Shown here: positions 9,122 through 17,104 of the stretch, one piece after another
Layout: every line of letters begins with the position of its first letter
Position numbering within the stretch: position 1 is the stretch's first letter
The notes under the pieces: model-generated
The model's database searches: none
What the model was told of the DNA's origin: nothing
What the model saw: only the letters and a program-made list of their open reading frames with translations
Source: an uncultured bacterium
GTDB taxonomy: Bacteria; Pseudomonadota; Gammaproteobacteria; Burkholderiales; Burkholderiaceae_E
Assembly: GCA_903866395.1 (NCBI GenBank)
Contig: CAIPNM010000291.1
Coordinates: 1-64,000 of the forward strand
Direction: 5' to 3'
DNA length: 64,000 nt
Position numbers and translations under genes: made by a program

Positions 9122-10549
9122 TCAGGCGGCCGGCGCCAGCACCTTGCCCGGGTTCATGATGCCAAGCGGATCAAGTGCTTCTTTGATTGCACGCATCAGA
9201 CCCATTTCAACCGCTGACTTGTAGCGCGCGGCTTCATCGCGCCGTAATTGCCCGAGACCGTGCTCGGCCGAGATCGAACCGCGGCGGGCCGCGACCGCGT
9301 CATGCGTGATCAGGTTGATGGCGGGCTGGAGTGCAAGAAACGCCGCCTCATCCACGGCACCGTCGGGCGGCGACACGTTGTAGTGCAGGTTGCCATCGCC
9401 CAGATGACCGAACACCACCATGCGTACCCCTGGAAAGCGGGTGGTGAGATCAGCGTTGGTGTGCTCGACAAACTCAGCGATGGCGGAAATGGGAACCGAC
9501 ACATCATGTTTGATGTTCTTGCCCTCGGCGGCCTGTGCTTCGGAGATGTTTTCGCGCAGCGCCCACATGGCGCGGCTCTGTGCAATGGAGCTCGCCACCG
9601 CGGCATCCGAGATCAGACCCGCCTCGAGCGCATCGGCAAGGAGTTCGGTGAGCGCCGCCTGCGCATGCGCCTCACTCTGCGCATCGGAACATTCGAGCAG
9701 CACGTAATAGGGGCTGCGTACGCCCGCAAGCGGCAATCGGCAATCGGGGAAATGGCGCAGCACCAGTTCGATACAAAACGACGACATGAGTTCGAACCCG
9801 GTGAGCGCAGCCCCCATTCGCCGTTGCGCCCGATCGAGGAGCGCCACCGCAGCGACTGGATCGGCGAGCGCAACGAACGCGGTAAGTTGTGCCGCCGGCA
9901 TCGGATGGAGCTTGAGCGTGGCCGCGGTGATGACACCCAGCGTGCCCTCGGCGCCGATGAACAGATCGCGCAGATCGTAACCGGTGTTGTCTTTGCGTAG
10001 GCCCCGCAGGCCATCCCAGAGCTCGCCCGCAGCCGTGACCACCTCGAGGCCCAGGCAGAGTTCGCGCGCGTTGCCAAAGCGCAGCACCTGCACCCCGCCG
10101 GCGTTGGTGGAGAGGTTGCCGCCAATGGTGCAGGAGCCCTCGGCTGCGAGGCTGAGCGGGAAGAGTCGCCCCGCCTCGGCCGCCTGTCGCTGAATTTCCG
10201 CGAGCACGCAACCCGCTTCAACCGTGATGGAATTATTGGCTGTGTCGATCGCGCGCACCCGGTTGAGCCGAGCAAGCGACAGCACCAGCGCACGGCCGGA
10301 GTCATCGGGCGTAGCCCCACCCGACAGCCCGGTGTTGCCGCCCTGCGGCACCACCGGCACGCGCCGGGCAGCGCACCAGCGCACGACCGCAGCGACATCG
10401 GCCGCGGTATCGGGCTGCACGACAGCGAGCGCCCGACCCATGTAGCGTTTACGCCAGTCGGTGAGAAAAGGCGCCATGTCGGCAGCAGCGTCGAGCAGCC
10501 GTCCGGAAAAGGCGCCGCGGAGTTCGGTGAGAAGCGTTTGCTGATCCAT
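9122..10549 (-). CDS. FAD-linked 2-hydroxyacid dehydrogenase (GlcD / D-2-hydroxyglutarate dehydrogenase type)
   Basis: Flavoprotein of the FAD_binding_4 plus FAD-oxidase_C family, 475 residues. The FAD site includes PQGGNTGLSGG at about residues 68-78 and GSCTIGGNLSTNAGG; the C-terminal domain carries FGHLGDGNLHYN and SAEHGLGQLRRDE, which hold the metal/substrate histidines. Relatives oxidise D-lactate, glycolate or D-2-hydroxyglutarate and pass electrons to a carrier. The single-subunit layout without adjacent glcE/glcF points away from classical glycolate oxidase. It starts 11 bp after the ffh stop, so it is probably cotranscribed with ffh. Confidence 0.86.
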   Translation of the reverse strand: MDQQTLLTELRGAFSGRLLDAAADMAPFLTDWRKRYMGRALAVVQPDTAADVAAVVRWCAARRVPVVPQGGNTGLSGGATPDDSGRALVLSLARLNRVRAIDTANNSITVEAGCVLAEIQRQAAEAGRLFPLSLAAEGSCTIGGNLSTNAGGVQVLRFGNARELCLGLEVVTAAGELWDGLRGLRKDNTGYDLRDLFIGAEGTLGVITAATLKLHPMPAAQLTAFVALADPVAAVALLDRAQRRMGAALTGFELMSSFCIELVLRHFPDCRLPLAGVRSPYYVLLECSDAQSEAHAQAALTELLADALEAGLISDAAVASSIAQSRAMWALRENISEAQAAEGKNIKHDVSVPISAIAEFVEHTNADLTTRFPGVRMVVFGHLGDGNLHYNVSPPDGAVDEAAFLALQPAINLITHDAVAARRGSISAEHGLGQLRRDEAARYKSAVEMGLMRAIKEALDPLGIMNPGKVLAPAA

Positions 10550-10560
10550 GGCGGGCGAAC

Positions 10561-11913
10561 TCAGCGCATGCCGGGAAAGGCGCCCTTGAGGCTTCGCATC
10601 ATCTTGGCCATCCCGCCTTTCTGCATGCGCTTCATCATGGTCTGCATTTGCTCGAACTGGTTCAGGAGCCGGTTCACTTCCTGCACCTGCACGCCCGCGC
10701 CGGTTGCGATCCGGCGCTTGCGCGAGGCCTTGATCAGTTCGGGGCGGCTGCGCTCGGCTGGCGTCATGGAATGGACGATGCCCTGCATGCGGCGCATCTG
10801 GCGCTCGGCCTGCGCCATGTCGGCGCCGGCTGCAGCCTGCTGCATCTGCGCGGGCAGCTTGTCCATGAGCGAACCCAGCCCACCCATGCGATTCATCTGC
10901 CCGATCTGAGCCGCAAAGTCATTCAGGTCGAACCGGTCGCCCGATTTGAGTTTGGCAGCAAGCTTCTGGGCCGCCTGCTGATCGACCACCCGGCCCGCCT
11001 CCTCCACCAGGGAGACGATGTCGCCCATGCCGAGGATGCGGCCGGCCATGCGCTCGGGATGAAAAGCCTCCAGGCCATCGATTTTTTCACCAATGCCAGC
11101 GAACTTGATGGGCGCGCCCGTGACTGCCTTGACCGATAACGCCGCACCGCCACGCGAGTCACCGTCCAACTTGGTGAGCACCACTCCGGTGAGGGTCACG
11201 GTCTGGCCGAAGGCGCGCGCGGTGTTCACCGCATCCTGCCCCTGCATCGCATCAACCACCAGGAGCGTTTCCACCGGCTTTGCGGTGGCAGCGAGCGCGG
11301 CGATCTCGCGCATCATCGCCTCATCGATCGCCAGCCGGCCCGCGGTATCGATGAGGAGCACATCATGGTAGTGCGTGCGGGCCCACTGCAGCGCAGCCTC
11401 AGCGATAGCCTGCGGGACTTGATCAGCAGAGGACGGGAAGAAATCGGCCCCCGCCTGTTCGGTCACGACACGCAGCTGCTCGATGGCAGCGGGCCGGTAG
11501 ACGTCACAGGAGACAGTGAGCACCTTCTTCTTCTGCCCGCGCAGCCACAGCGCAAGTTTTCCCACCGTGGTGGTTTTCCCTGCGCCCTGCAGGCCCGCCA
11601 TCAGGATCACCGCCGGCGGCTGCACTGCGAGGTTCAGGCCTGCGCCCTGGCCCCCCATTAGGTCGGTGAGCTCGCGATGCACCACCCCGACCAGCGCCTG
11701 CCCCGGCGTGAGGCTTCCCACCACCTCCTGGCCAAGCGCCTTCTCGCGAATCTTGGCGATGAAGTCGCGCACCACCGGTAGCGCCACGTCGGCTTCGAGC
11801 AGCGCAATGCGGATCTCGCGCAGCATGTCCTGCGTGTTGGCTTCGGTGAGCCGCGCCTGGCCGCGGATCGTCTTGACGACCCGTGACAATCGTTGTGAGA
11901 GGGTATCGAGCAT
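10561..11913 (-). CDS. ffh: Signal recognition particle protein Ffh (SRP54)
   Basis: GTPase subunit of the signal recognition particle; binds 4.5S RNA and nascent membrane-protein signal sequences. The 450-residue product has the N domain, the GTPase P-loop GLQGAGKTT at about residues 107-115, DTAGR, TKLDGDSRGG, and a Met-rich M domain ending MMKRMQKGGMAKMMRSLKGAFPGMR-like. The start at 11913 (MLDTLSQRLS) is the normal Ffh N-terminus. It is divergent from the CcsA-like gene with only 18 bp between start codons. 4.5S RNA is not visible in this window. Confidence 0.97.
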   Translation of the reverse strand: MLDTLSQRLSRVVKTIRGQARLTEANTQDMLREIRIALLEADVALPVVRDFIAKIREKALGQEVVGSLTPGQALVGVVHRELTDLMGGQGAGLNLAVQPPAVILMAGLQGAGKTTTVGKLALWLRGQKKKVLTVSCDVYRPAAIEQLRVVTEQAGADFFPSSADQVPQAIAEAALQWARTHYHDVLLIDTAGRLAIDEAMMREIAALAATAKPVETLLVVDAMQGQDAVNTARAFGQTVTLTGVVLTKLDGDSRGGAALSVKAVTGAPIKFAGIGEKIDGLEAFHPERMAGRILGMGDIVSLVEEAGRVVDQQAAQKLAAKLKSGDRFDLNDFAAQIGQMNRMGGLGSLMDKLPAQMQQAAAGADMAQAERQMRRMQGIVHSMTPAERSRPELIKASRKRRIATGAGVQVQEVNRLLNQFEQMQTMMKRMQKGGMAKMMRSLKGAFPGMR

Positions 11914-11931
11914 GGGCTGAGTTAAACTGGA

Positions 11932-12735
11932 TTGGTGAAGATTCTACTGGTTCTGGTTTTCATTGCGCCGGCCCTGCTCTACCTCGCCGCGTGGCGCGTG
12001 CCGGGGCGGTTTGCTACGCCCTTGCTGATCGCTGCCCTGGCGCTGCACGCCGGGTCCCTGTTCATCGCTACCCGCTCGCCTGAGGGCTGGCGGTTCGGCT
12101 TTGCCAGCATTCTGTCGGCAACTGTCTGGGTGGGCATGGCGGTCGTCTGGCTTGAAGCGCTCAGCGCCGGTCTAAAGGCCCTTCGCGGGGTCCTATTACC
12201 GATTGCAGCCCTCGCCGTGATGCTGCCGCTTGCCTTTCCCGGGGCCGAACTCGGCGAACGCGCGGTGCGTCCACTCTTTGTCCCCCATCTGCTCGCCGGC
12301 ACGCTTGCCTACGGCGTACTCGCGCTGGCCGCACTCCATGCGGTACTGATGGCAGTGGCCGAGCGGGCGCTACACGCGGGATCGGGGGCTCCGCAGGGGT
12401 GGACCGCGCGCATCCTCGAAGATCTTCCGCCACTCCTTGCGCTCGAGCGAATTCTGTTTCGGCTGATCGCAGCTGGATTCACCTTTCTGACGCTCACCGC
12501 TGCCACCGGAGTCTTTTTCTCCGAGCAGGTGTTCGGCAAGCCCCTCACGCTCGATCACAAAACCGTGTTCACGCTGATCTCCTGGGGCGTGTTTGGCGTC
12601 CTGCTCCTGGGCCGCCGCCTGCGCGGCTGGCGGGGCAAAACCGCGTTACGCCTCACACTGGGCGGATTCGGGCTGCTGCTCCTTGCCTATGTGGGCAGCC
12701 GCTTCGTGCTCGAGGTGGTCCTGCGGCGGGGATGA
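11932..12735 (+). CDS. CcsA/CcmC-like cytochrome c assembly family membrane protein
   Basis: Polytopic inner-membrane protein of 267 residues with about eight hydrophobic helices, resembling the CcsA/ResC/CcmC haem-handling family often annotated YpjD next to ffh in proteobacteria. The conserved histidines include HLLAGTLAYG and LTLDHKTVF. It lacks the full WGxFWxWD haem signature of true CcmC, so a role in haem export is only suggested. Translation starts at TTG 11932 or, as plausibly, GTG 11935. It overlaps the next gene as ATGA, forming an operon with the PP0621-like protein and ampD. Confidence 0.75.
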   Translation: MVKILLVLVFIAPALLYLAAWRVPGRFATPLLIAALALHAGSLFIATRSPEGWRFGFASILSATVWVGMAVVWLEALSAGLKALRGVLLPIAALAVMLPLAFPGAELGERAVRPLFVPHLLAGTLAYGVLALAALHAVLMAVAERALHAGSGAPQGWTARILEDLPPLLALERILFRLIAAGFTFLTLTAATGVFFSEQVFGKPLTLDHKTVFTLISWGVFGVLLLGRRLRGWRGKTALRLTLGGFGLLLLAYVGSRFVLEVVLRRG

Positions 12736-13052
12736 TGGGAAAGTTCACTGTATGGATCGTACTCGCCGGGGTGGCCTGGCTTGGGTGGACGCTCTGGCGT
12801 ATCGGCCGTCGCCGTGCGGAGTCTGCCGCGTCGCCACCACCAGCCGAATCCGATTCGGCGCGCCCGCAAGCGCAGGGCACCGACGCGGCCGCGGGTGAGT
12901 CGCCGCCCGAACCGATACTGAGCTGTGCGCATTGCGGGCTCTATCTGCCAGCGCGCGATGCGGTAGCCGGCGCGCGCGGCGCAAGTTATTGCAGCACCGC
13001 GCATCGCGACCTCACCGAGCAAGCGCCCCGCGGTCCTTCCTCATCACGATGA
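12732..13052 (+). CDS. PP0621-family small membrane-anchored zinc-ribbon-like protein
   Basis: 106-residue protein: one N-terminal membrane helix (about residues 4-17), a basic stop-transfer RRRR-like patch, a low-complexity Ala/Pro/Glu linker, and a C-terminal metal-binding module CAHCGLYLPARDAV...YCSTAHR with three Cys and one or two His able to bind zinc. Conserved small proteins of this form lie beside ffh/ccsA or ampD in betaproteobacteria and pseudomonads; I know of no demonstrated function. The ATG at 12732 overlaps the upstream stop (a second ATG follows at 12735). The 3' end overlaps ampD as ATGA. Confidence 0.75.
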   Translation: MMGKFTVWIVLAGVAWLGWTLWRIGRRRAESAASPPPAESDSARPQAQGTDAAAGESPPEPILSCAHCGLYLPARDAVAGARGASYCSTAHRDLTEQAPRGPSSSR

Positions 13053-13639
13053 CCGCACGCCGCGTCGGGTCTATCCAATGGTCGGATGCGCCCGGCGGTT
13101 GGCTAAACGGGGTGAAGCAGCTCGAATCGCCCAACTTCAATGCCCGTCCACCGGGGATGGCCATCGACACGCTGGTGATGCACTTCATCAGCCTGCCGCC
13201 CGGCGTGTTCTCGGGTAACGCCATCGAGCGCCTGTTTCTCAACCAGTTGACCACCAGCGACGACCCCAGGCTTGCCTGTCTCGCCGAGCTGCAGGTATCG
13301 GCCCACCTATTGATCCGGCGCCGCGGCGAGGTGGTGCAGTTCGTCGGCACCGATCAGCGCGCCTGGCACGCTGGCCCCTCCCGCATGCTCGACCGGGAAC
13401 GCTGCAACGATTTTTCAATCGGCATCGAACTCGAGGGTGACGGGGCGCACCGATTTACGCATGCACAATATCGGCGCCTCGCGCAAGTCATTTCACTGTT
13501 GCGCGCGCGCCACCCGTTGCGATGGGTGGCAGGCCACGAAGATGTGGCCCCTGGCCGCAAGCAAGACCCCGGGCCCTTCTTCGATTGGGCACGTGTACTG
13601 TCGAGCCCTGAAGCGACGGGGCTTATCAGGCCGTTTTGA
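13049..13639 (+). CDS. ampD: 1,6-anhydro-N-acetylmuramyl-L-alanine amidase AmpD
   Basis: Cytoplasmic zinc amidase of peptidoglycan recycling: it cleaves the peptide from anhydro-muropeptides, and its loss typically derepresses AmpC beta-lactamases. The 196-residue product has candidate zinc ligands His45 (LVMHFISLP), His163 (AGHEDVAPG) and Asp173, with Glu127 (IGIELEG) and Lys171 as likely catalytic residues, matching the AmpD pattern. The start at 13049 overlaps the previous stop (ATGA); an open upstream extension lies inside that gene. It is last in its operon. Confidence 0.95.
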   Translation: MTARRVGSIQWSDAPGGWLNGVKQLESPNFNARPPGMAIDTLVMHFISLPPGVFSGNAIERLFLNQLTTSDDPRLACLAELQVSAHLLIRRRGEVVQFVGTDQRAWHAGPSRMLDRERCNDFSIGIELEGDGAHRFTHAQYRRLAQVISLLRARHPLRWVAGHEDVAPGRKQDPGPFFDWARVLSSPEATGLIRPF

Positions 13640-13813
13640 CCGGAAAACCGCGCCAGATCGTGCATTGAATTTCACGAAGCAAATTTTCCAGTCTTTACGG
13701 GCCCATCATGGCCTGAAAACAATGACAGACCGTGGTTGGAAAAGTCAGTTGTCGAATCGATGCGATTCTTGATCAGGCTCCGACTCCGGCATTGATCGAA
13801 TCGGTTGCAAGAC

Positions 13814-13842
13814 TTGATCGGGTGGGTCCCGACCACTAGAAT
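13814..13842 (+). promoter_or_regulatory. Candidate nrdA promoter
   Basis: TTGATC at 13814-13819, a spacer of exactly 17 bp, and TAGAAT at 13837-13842. Each hexamer differs from consensus at one or two positions. The -10 lies inside the first NrdR-like box. Confidence 0.6.
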
Positions 13843-13848
13843 TAGGCC
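13833..13848 (+). promoter_or_regulatory. NrdR box 1 (candidate)
   Basis: CCACTAGAATTAGGCC resembles the NrdR operator ACACWATATATWGTGT, keeping the CACTA left half and the TAG core of the right half. It covers the -10 hexamer, where a bound repressor would block RNA polymerase. Confidence 0.6.
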
Positions 13849-13863
13849 CAACGATCGGCAGAC

Positions 13864-13879
13864 CCCCCACATCTAGTGC
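13864..13879 (+). promoter_or_regulatory. NrdR box 2 (candidate)
   Basis: CCCCCACATCTAGTGC matches about 10 of 16 operator positions, with a perfect TAGTG right half. Its start is 31 bp after that of box 1, three helical turns, which is the usual spacing of paired NrdR boxes. Confidence 0.6.
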
Positions 13880-13890
13880 TTCCCGCGTCA

Positions 13891-13917
13891 ACACGGACAG
13901 TCAGTCTGTCCGCGTGT
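13891..13917 (+). other. Imperfect hairpin in nrdA leader
   Basis: ACAC-GGACAG, loop TCAGT, CTGTCC-GC-GTGT: a 6 bp perfect stem extended by 4 bp beyond a 2-nt bulge. It lies in the predicted 5' leader. No T run follows, so it is not an intrinsic terminator; its role is unknown. Confidence 0.4.
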
Positions 13918-14046
13918 CAGATGCGCATGGAGCTTTGCGAGGCGTAATGCAGCGGTCGTCCGGAATGGGTCCGGACAGCAAAGAACAGGTCAGGCTGGCG
14001 TGACGCGCAATCAGGCGCTCATCGCCATCACAACAAGGAGAATCGT

Positions 14047-16986
14047 ATGCAGAGAGTTGCTGAGCGCACCAGGCAGGAGTCGTTGATGCCCCAGGGGGCC
14101 GCGGCCACCGTCGAAACCGCACCGGGCGCTCAGTCGACCGCTTTCCTCGCCGACTTCAAGGTCATCCGCCGCAATGGTTCGGTGGTGGCGTTTGAGCCCG
14201 GCAAGATCTCGGTTGCCATGACCAAAGCATTCCTCGCCGTGCATGGCGGGCAGAGCGCGGCGTCGGCCCGGGTTCGCGAACTGGTTGAGCGCCTGACCGG
14301 GGCGGTGGTCTCGGCGCTCGCGCGCGGCAAGCAGGGCGGCGGCACTTTCCATATCGAAGACATTCAGGACCACGTCGAACTCGCGCTCATGCGCTTCGGC
14401 GAACACGAGGTGGCGCGCGCCTATGTGCTCTACCGTGAGCGCCGTACGCAGGAGCGCGCTGCCGCGCGCCAGGAGCGCGACAGCGCCAACCAGACGGCCC
14501 TGCATGTTGTCGAGGGCGGCCAGCGCCGCCCACTCGATATTTCTGCGCTGCATTCGCTGATCGCCTCGGCCTGTGTGGGGCTGGGCGAATTCGTGAGCGC
14601 GGACACCGTCCTTTCGGAAACCGTGCGCAACCTCTATGACGGCGTCCCGCTCGAAGAGGTCTACAAATCAGCGATCCTGTCCGCTCGCGCACTGATCGAA
14701 AAGGACCCGGCCTACAGCCAGGTGACCGCCCGGCTGCTGCTGCACACTATGCGTCGAGAGGCGCTCGGCGAAGAAGTAGACCATTCCGCAATGACCACGC
14801 GCTACGCCGACTATTTCCCGGGCTTCATGCGCCGCGGTGTCGAGGCGGGGCTCATCGACGAAAAGCTTCTGCAGTTTGATCTGCGCCGGCTCGGCGCAGC
14901 GCTCCACGCTGACCGCGACCTGCAGTTCACTTACCTTGGACTGCAGACCCTTTACGACCGCTACTTCCTCCATATCGACGAACAGCGCATCGAGCTGCCG
15001 CAGGCATTTTTCATGCGCGTCGCCATGGGTTTGTCGCTAAACGAAGTCAACCGCGAAGAGCGAGCTATCGAGTTCTACGAACTCCTCTCCACGTTCGATT
15101 TCATGAGCTCCACGCCCACACTGTTCAACTCGGGCACCCAGCGCTCACAGCTTTCCTCGTGCTATCTCACCACCGTGTCCGACGATCTTGACGGCATCTA
15201 TGAGGCCATCAAGGAAAACGCGCTGCTTGCCAAGTACGCAGGCGGTCTCGGTAACGACTGGACACCGGTTCGCGCGCTCGGCAGCCATATTCGTGGCACC
15301 AATGGCAAGAGCCAGGGTGTCGTGCCCTTCCTCAAGGTGGTCAATGACACCGCAGTGGCGGTCAATCAGGGTGGCAAGCGCAAGGGCGCGGTCTGCGCCT
15401 ACCTCGAAACCTGGCACCTGGACATCGAGGAGTTTCTCGAGCTGCGTAAGAACACTGGCGATGATCGTCGCCGCACGCACGACATGAACACGGCCAACTG
15501 GATCCCTGACCTGTTCATGAAGCGGGTCATGGAAAACGCCGAATGGACACTGTTCTCACCCGCTGACTGCCGCGACCTCCACGATAAGGTCGGCCGCGAA
15601 TTCGAACAGGCTTACCTGCGGCACGAGGCGCGCGCCGCCAATGGTGAACTCAAGCTGTTCCGCAAGGTTCCGGCGATTCAGCTCTGGCGCAAGATGCTGT
15701 CGATGCTGTTTGAAACCGGCCATCCCTGGATCACCTTCAAGGATCCCTGCAATCTGCGCAGTCCCCAGCAACACGTCGGTGTCGTACACAGCTCCAACCT
15801 GTGCACCGAGATCACGCTCAACACCAGCGACAGCGAAATCGCGGTGTGCAACCTGGGGTCGGTCAATCTGGTGGCCCATATGCGCGAACGCGACGGCCGC
15901 TGGGAACTCGATCTGGACAAGCTCAAGGCGACGATTCACACCGCCATGCGCATGCTCGATAACGTGATCGACATCAACTACTACGCGGTCGGCAAGGCGA
16001 GAAATGCCAACCTGCGCCACCGCCCGGTCGGTCTGGGCATCATGGGCTTCCAGGACTGTCTGCACCTGCTGCGCGTGCCCTATGCGAGCGAACAGGCAAT
16101 TGAATTTGCCGATACCTCCATGGAAGCGGTTTGCTACTTCGCATACTGGGCGTCCACCGAACTGGCCGAGGAGCGCGGGCGATACTCGAGCTTCAAGGGT
16201 TCGTTGTGGGATCGCGGCATTCTGCCGCAGGACACGATCCGGTTGCTGCGCGACGAGCGCGGCGGTCATGTTGAGGTCGATGAAACCGAGCACCTCGATT
16301 GGACGAGTCTGCGCGCCCGCATCCGCGAGCACGGCATGCGCAACTCCAATTGCGTCGCAATCGCCCCCACCGCCACGATCTCGAACATCATCGGTGTGTC
16401 GGCCTGCATCGAGCCCACCTTCCAGAACCTCTACGTGAAATCGAACCTGTCGGGCGAATTCACCGTCGTCAACGACTACCTGGTTCGCGACCTGAAGCGG
16501 CTCGGACTGTGGGACGAAGTGATGGTGGCCGATCTCAAGTTCTTCGACGGCTCGCTCGCTCGAATCGACCGGATCCCCACCGAGCTTCGCGAAGTCTACG
16601 CCACCGCATTCGAGGTGGAGCCCAGCTGGCTGGTGGAGTGCGCAGCGCGGCGCCAGAAGTGGATCGATCAGGCGCAATCGCTCAACATCTACATGGCCGG
16701 TGCATCGGGCAAGCGCCTGCACGACACCTACACGCTGGCCTGGCTCCGTGGCCTCAAAACCACTTACTACCTGCGCACGCTCGGTGCTACGCACGCAGAG
16801 AAGTCGACCACCGACAAGATCGGGCAGCTGAACTCGGTGTCGGCCGACGGCGCGGGCTCAGCGGGCTTCAACTATGCGGGAGCCGGTGGTGTGGCTGCGG
16901 GTGCTGCAGGGGTCGCTGCCAGCAGCGAGCCCATTGCACCGAAGTTCTGCGCGATCGATGATCCGGAGTGCGAAGCCTGTCAGTGA
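14047..16986 (+). CDS. nrdA: Ribonucleoside-diphosphate reductase class Ia, alpha subunit
   Basis: Large catalytic subunit that reduces ribonucleotides to deoxyribonucleotides together with NrdB. The 979-residue product has an N-terminal ATP-cone (about residues 40-130) for dATP feedback and a second, weaker cone-like stretch (about 150-240). Active-site cysteines are visible by motif: Cys372 (SSCYLTT), Cys586 in NLCTE with Glu588, and Cys601 (VCNLGSVN). The radical-transfer tyrosines lie in KTTYYLRTLGA. The C-terminus has a long Gly/Ala/Ser linker then FCAIDDPECEACQ, whose CxxC pair re-reduces the active site. Strong AAGGAG site 7 nt before the ATG. nrdB follows after 118 bp. Confidence 0.97.
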   Translation: MQRVAERTRQESLMPQGAAATVETAPGAQSTAFLADFKVIRRNGSVVAFEPGKISVAMTKAFLAVHGGQSAASARVRELVERLTGAVVSALARGKQGGGTFHIEDIQDHVELALMRFGEHEVARAYVLYRERRTQERAAARQERDSANQTALHVVEGGQRRPLDISALHSLIASACVGLGEFVSADTVLSETVRNLYDGVPLEEVYKSAILSARALIEKDPAYSQVTARLLLHTMRREALGEEVDHSAMTTRYADYFPGFMRRGVEAGLIDEKLLQFDLRRLGAALHADRDLQFTYLGLQTLYDRYFLHIDEQRIELPQAFFMRVAMGLSLNEVNREERAIEFYELLSTFDFMSSTPTLFNSGTQRSQLSSCYLTTVSDDLDGIYEAIKENALLAKYAGGLGNDWTPVRALGSHIRGTNGKSQGVVPFLKVVNDTAVAVNQGGKRKGAVCAYLETWHLDIEEFLELRKNTGDDRRRTHDMNTANWIPDLFMKRVMENAEWTLFSPADCRDLHDKVGREFEQAYLRHEARAANGELKLFRKVPAIQLWRKMLSMLFETGHPWITFKDPCNLRSPQQHVGVVHSSNLCTEITLNTSDSEIAVCNLGSVNLVAHMRERDGRWELDLDKLKATIHTAMRMLDNVIDINYYAVGKARNANLRHRPVGLGIMGFQDCLHLLRVPYASEQAIEFADTSMEAVCYFAYWASTELAEERGRYSSFKGSLWDRGILPQDTIRLLRDERGGHVEVDETEHLDWTSLRARIREHGMRNSNCVAIAPTATISNIIGVSACIEPTFQNLYVKSNLSGEFTVVNDYLVRDLKRLGLWDEVMVADLKFFDGSLARIDRIPTELREVYATAFEVEPSWLVECAARRQKWIDQAQSLNIYMAGASGKRLHDTYTLAWLRGLKTTYYLRTLGATHAEKSTTDKIGQLNSVSADGAGSAGFNYAGAGGVAAGAAGVAASSEPIAPKFCAIDDPECEACQ

Positions 16987-17008
16987 TCATGCAATGCTTG
17001 TCCTGACG

Positions 17009-17037
17009 TTGCAAGGCTATTCATTGCACCGTAAGAT
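17009..17037 (+). promoter_or_regulatory. Candidate internal promoter for nrdB
   Basis: TTGCAA at 17009-17014, exactly 17 bp, then TAAGAT at 17032-17037 in the nrdA-nrdB gap. Predicted start near 17044, giving a leader of about 60 nt. This would allow NrdB to be made separately from NrdA. Confidence 0.5.
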
Positions 17038-17046
17038 TCAGGGCGT

Positions 17047-17058
17047 GAAGAATTCTTC
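17047..17058. promoter_or_regulatory. 12-bp perfect palindrome at the nrdB transcription start
   Basis: GAAGAATTCTTC is fully self-complementary and begins about 3 bp after the predicted start of the nrdB transcript, a common operator position. It does not look like an NrdR box. Chance occurrence is possible, but it stands out in such G+C-rich DNA. Confidence 0.35.
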
Positions 17059-17104
17059 TCGCTCCCTCAGTTTGTTATCAAAGAAAGTTAAAGCGAGATC
17101 TTAA

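Larger units (their letters stand above)
13640..14046 (+). promoter_or_regulatory. nrdA upstream region (407 bp, non-coding)
   Basis: No convincing gene lies here. It holds a sigma70 promoter candidate, two NrdR-like boxes and an imperfect hairpin (separate entries), then about 125 bp leading to a strong AAGGAG ribosome site at 14035-14040. Predicted transcription start is near 13849, leaving a long leader of about 200 nt. The first 170 bp after ampD show no clear terminator. Confidence 0.6.

Noticed and set aside
11914-11935. Possible leaderless start of the CcsA-like gene from a TAAACT hexamer
   Set aside because: No -35 at a usable distance, and the 18 bp gap means the promoter could lie inside ffh; too weak to list as a feature.
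15556-16794. 412-codon minus-strand open frame opposite nrdA
   Set aside because: Same artefact; nrdA active-site motifs cover this stretch on the plus strand.
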